A stretch of DNA of 64,000 bases from Bin5 sp965221145. Its GTDB lineage: Bacteria > Chloroflexota > Anaerolineae > Caldilineales > Caldilineaceae. The stretch spans positions 1,054,001-1,118,000 of the forward strand of contig OZ244877.1 of assembly GCA_965221145.1 (NCBI GenBank), read 5' to 3'. The position numbers were made by a program, and so were the translations under genes. Positions 63,363-64,000 of this stretch are shown here, one piece after another. The notes below the pieces were generated by a model. That model worked only from the letters and a program-made list of their open reading frames with translations, did not search any database and had not been told where the DNA came from. Positions within the stretch are counted from its first letter, which is position 1, and each line of letters starts with the position of its first letter.

Positions 63363-64000
63363 CTACTGTTTAGCCTTGCCGAAGAGTTGACGCCACATCC
63401 ATACAATCGCGGCGAAACCGGCCAGAAAGTAGAGAACCTTGCGTCCGCTGGTTTTGATCTCAAACTCTTGGGCAAGGTCCGTCACCACATCTTTGGCCAC
63501 ATTGATGCCAACTTCCATTGTCGAGGGCGTGGCCGGAGCGTCGTCGTCTCCCTGATGGCCGTGAGAAGACGCCGAATGATCGGGCTGCGCAGGAGAGTCC
63601 GGCGCGCGCGCGTTGTCCCCTGCCCGCGTATCCGAGGCCGCTTCAGTGCCGTTCGACGGGGATGGCGCGGCGCTCTGCGCAGGTTCAGGCACGGGCGGTT
63701 GCAGACGCGCCGCAATGATTTTGTCCAGGGATTGCAGACCTTGGCGGGTCAGTGAACGGGCCGTGCTGTCGACCAGGCGCTGGCCCACGCTGGCGATCCG
63801 TCCGCTCAATTGCGCGTCGCCATCGTAGTGCAGTGTCGTTGGCCCGTCGCCGTCCAGACGCAGGTTGCCAACTCCTTTGACGAACCCGGGGCGTCCCTGC
63901 CCGGCCAGCTCCATCCGGTAGCCGTTGGGGGGATCGATATCATTCAGTTTGACCGTGCCATTGAAACTGCCCTGCACCGGCCCCACGCGGATGTTGATCT
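63363..64000 (-). CDS. coxG: CoxG-like SRPBCC protein, 5' end cut off by the window
   Basis: About 212 residues visible; the frame runs off the right edge (upstream codons read INIRV). SRPBCC fold: VGPVQGSFNGTVKLNDIDPPNGYRM (in pieces), then QLSGRIASVGQRLVDSTARSL. An Ala/Pro/Ser-rich disordered stretch follows, and a C-terminal TM helix (KVLYFLAGFAAIVWMWRQLFG) anchors it. CoxG recruits CO-dehydrogenase-type enzymes to the membrane. First gene of the cox block in transcription order here. Confidence 0.88.
   Translation of the reverse strand, partial: INIRVGPVQGSFNGTVKLNDIDPPNGYRMELAGQGRPGFVKGVGNLRLDGDGPTTLHYDGDAQLSGRIASVGQRLVDSTARSLTRQGLQSLDKIIAARLQPPVPEPAQSAAPSPSNGTEAASDTRAGDNARAPDSPAQPDHSASSHGHQGDDDAPATPSTMEVGINVAKDVVTDLAQEFEIKTSGRKVLYFLAGFAAIVWMWRQLFGKAKQ

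Overview
The window is a 64 kb piece of a GC-rich bacterial chromosome. The best guess is a Chloroflexota bacterium of the Anaerolineae/Caldilineales type. This is inferred from the gene set: carbohydrate ABC transporters with lipobox binding proteins, CdaA/CdaR, LipM, aerobic CO-dehydrogenase-like coxGSLMDE genes, two enolase-superfamily dehydratases, a phytanoyl-CoA-type dioxygenase and Gfo/Idh oxidoreductases. No rRNA, tRNA, CRISPR array or integrase was seen, so taxonomy is not proven.

Layout. 1-3743 (+) is a lower-GC island: a dual-OB-domain protein, two DUF488 proteins, and a HindIII-type restriction-modification pair whose endonuclease is broken and whose methylase is intact. 3749-12569 is carbohydrate handling: an aldo/keto reductase, a damaged sugar ABC operon, a DUF4349 lipoprotein, an SMP-30 lactonase, a Gfo/Idh oxidoreductase and an F420/FMN luciferase-like oxidoreductase. 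12570-13468 is a repeat-rich spacer. 13469-27831 is mostly housekeeping: lipoprotein hydrolase, YgfZ-like, LipM, DUF503, Lgt, M28 peptidase, Der, CdaR, CdaA, ArgF, a membrane protein, a lipid kinase and a GH13 enzyme. 27832-28847 is a second repeat-rich spacer related to the first. 28848-43021 holds a MATE-like membrane protein and two catabolic groups around enolase-superfamily enzymes, ending in an unknown 656-residue protein and a transporter permease fused to a binding protein. 43305-47946 (+) has an S9 peptidase, an unknown protein, and a sulfotransferase/class-IV aminotransferase pair. 48171-64000 (-) is one long co-directional block: coxG-S-L-M, a broken P-loop kinase, coxD-E, two XdhC-type genes, then glcD, a PQQ-type sugar dehydrogenase, glcE, a quinone oxidoreductase and glcF.

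How the genes work together. The block at the right end pairs a molybdenum hydroxylase (form II signature AYRGAGR) and its CoxD/E/XdhC maturation factors with a glycolate-oxidase-type GlcDEF enzyme, which suggests oxidation of small organic acids or aldehydes more than CO oxidation. The centre of the window breaks down sugars and sugar acids (ABC uptake, lactonase, dehydratases, oxidoreductases).

The most striking feature is not a gene. The intergenic spacers carry at least six families of short hairpin or composite repeats. For two of them the sequence itself suggests mobility. A ~34-bp hairpin of one family sits inside, and breaks, an enolase-superfamily gene (38490-38523). A ~60-bp hairpin of another family sits inside one copy of a larger composite repeat (13258-13317), while the other copy (about 28490) lacks it. 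Several genes are also broken by stop codons, one-base contractions in G or C runs, or deletions. Some of these could be assembly errors and need read-level checking.
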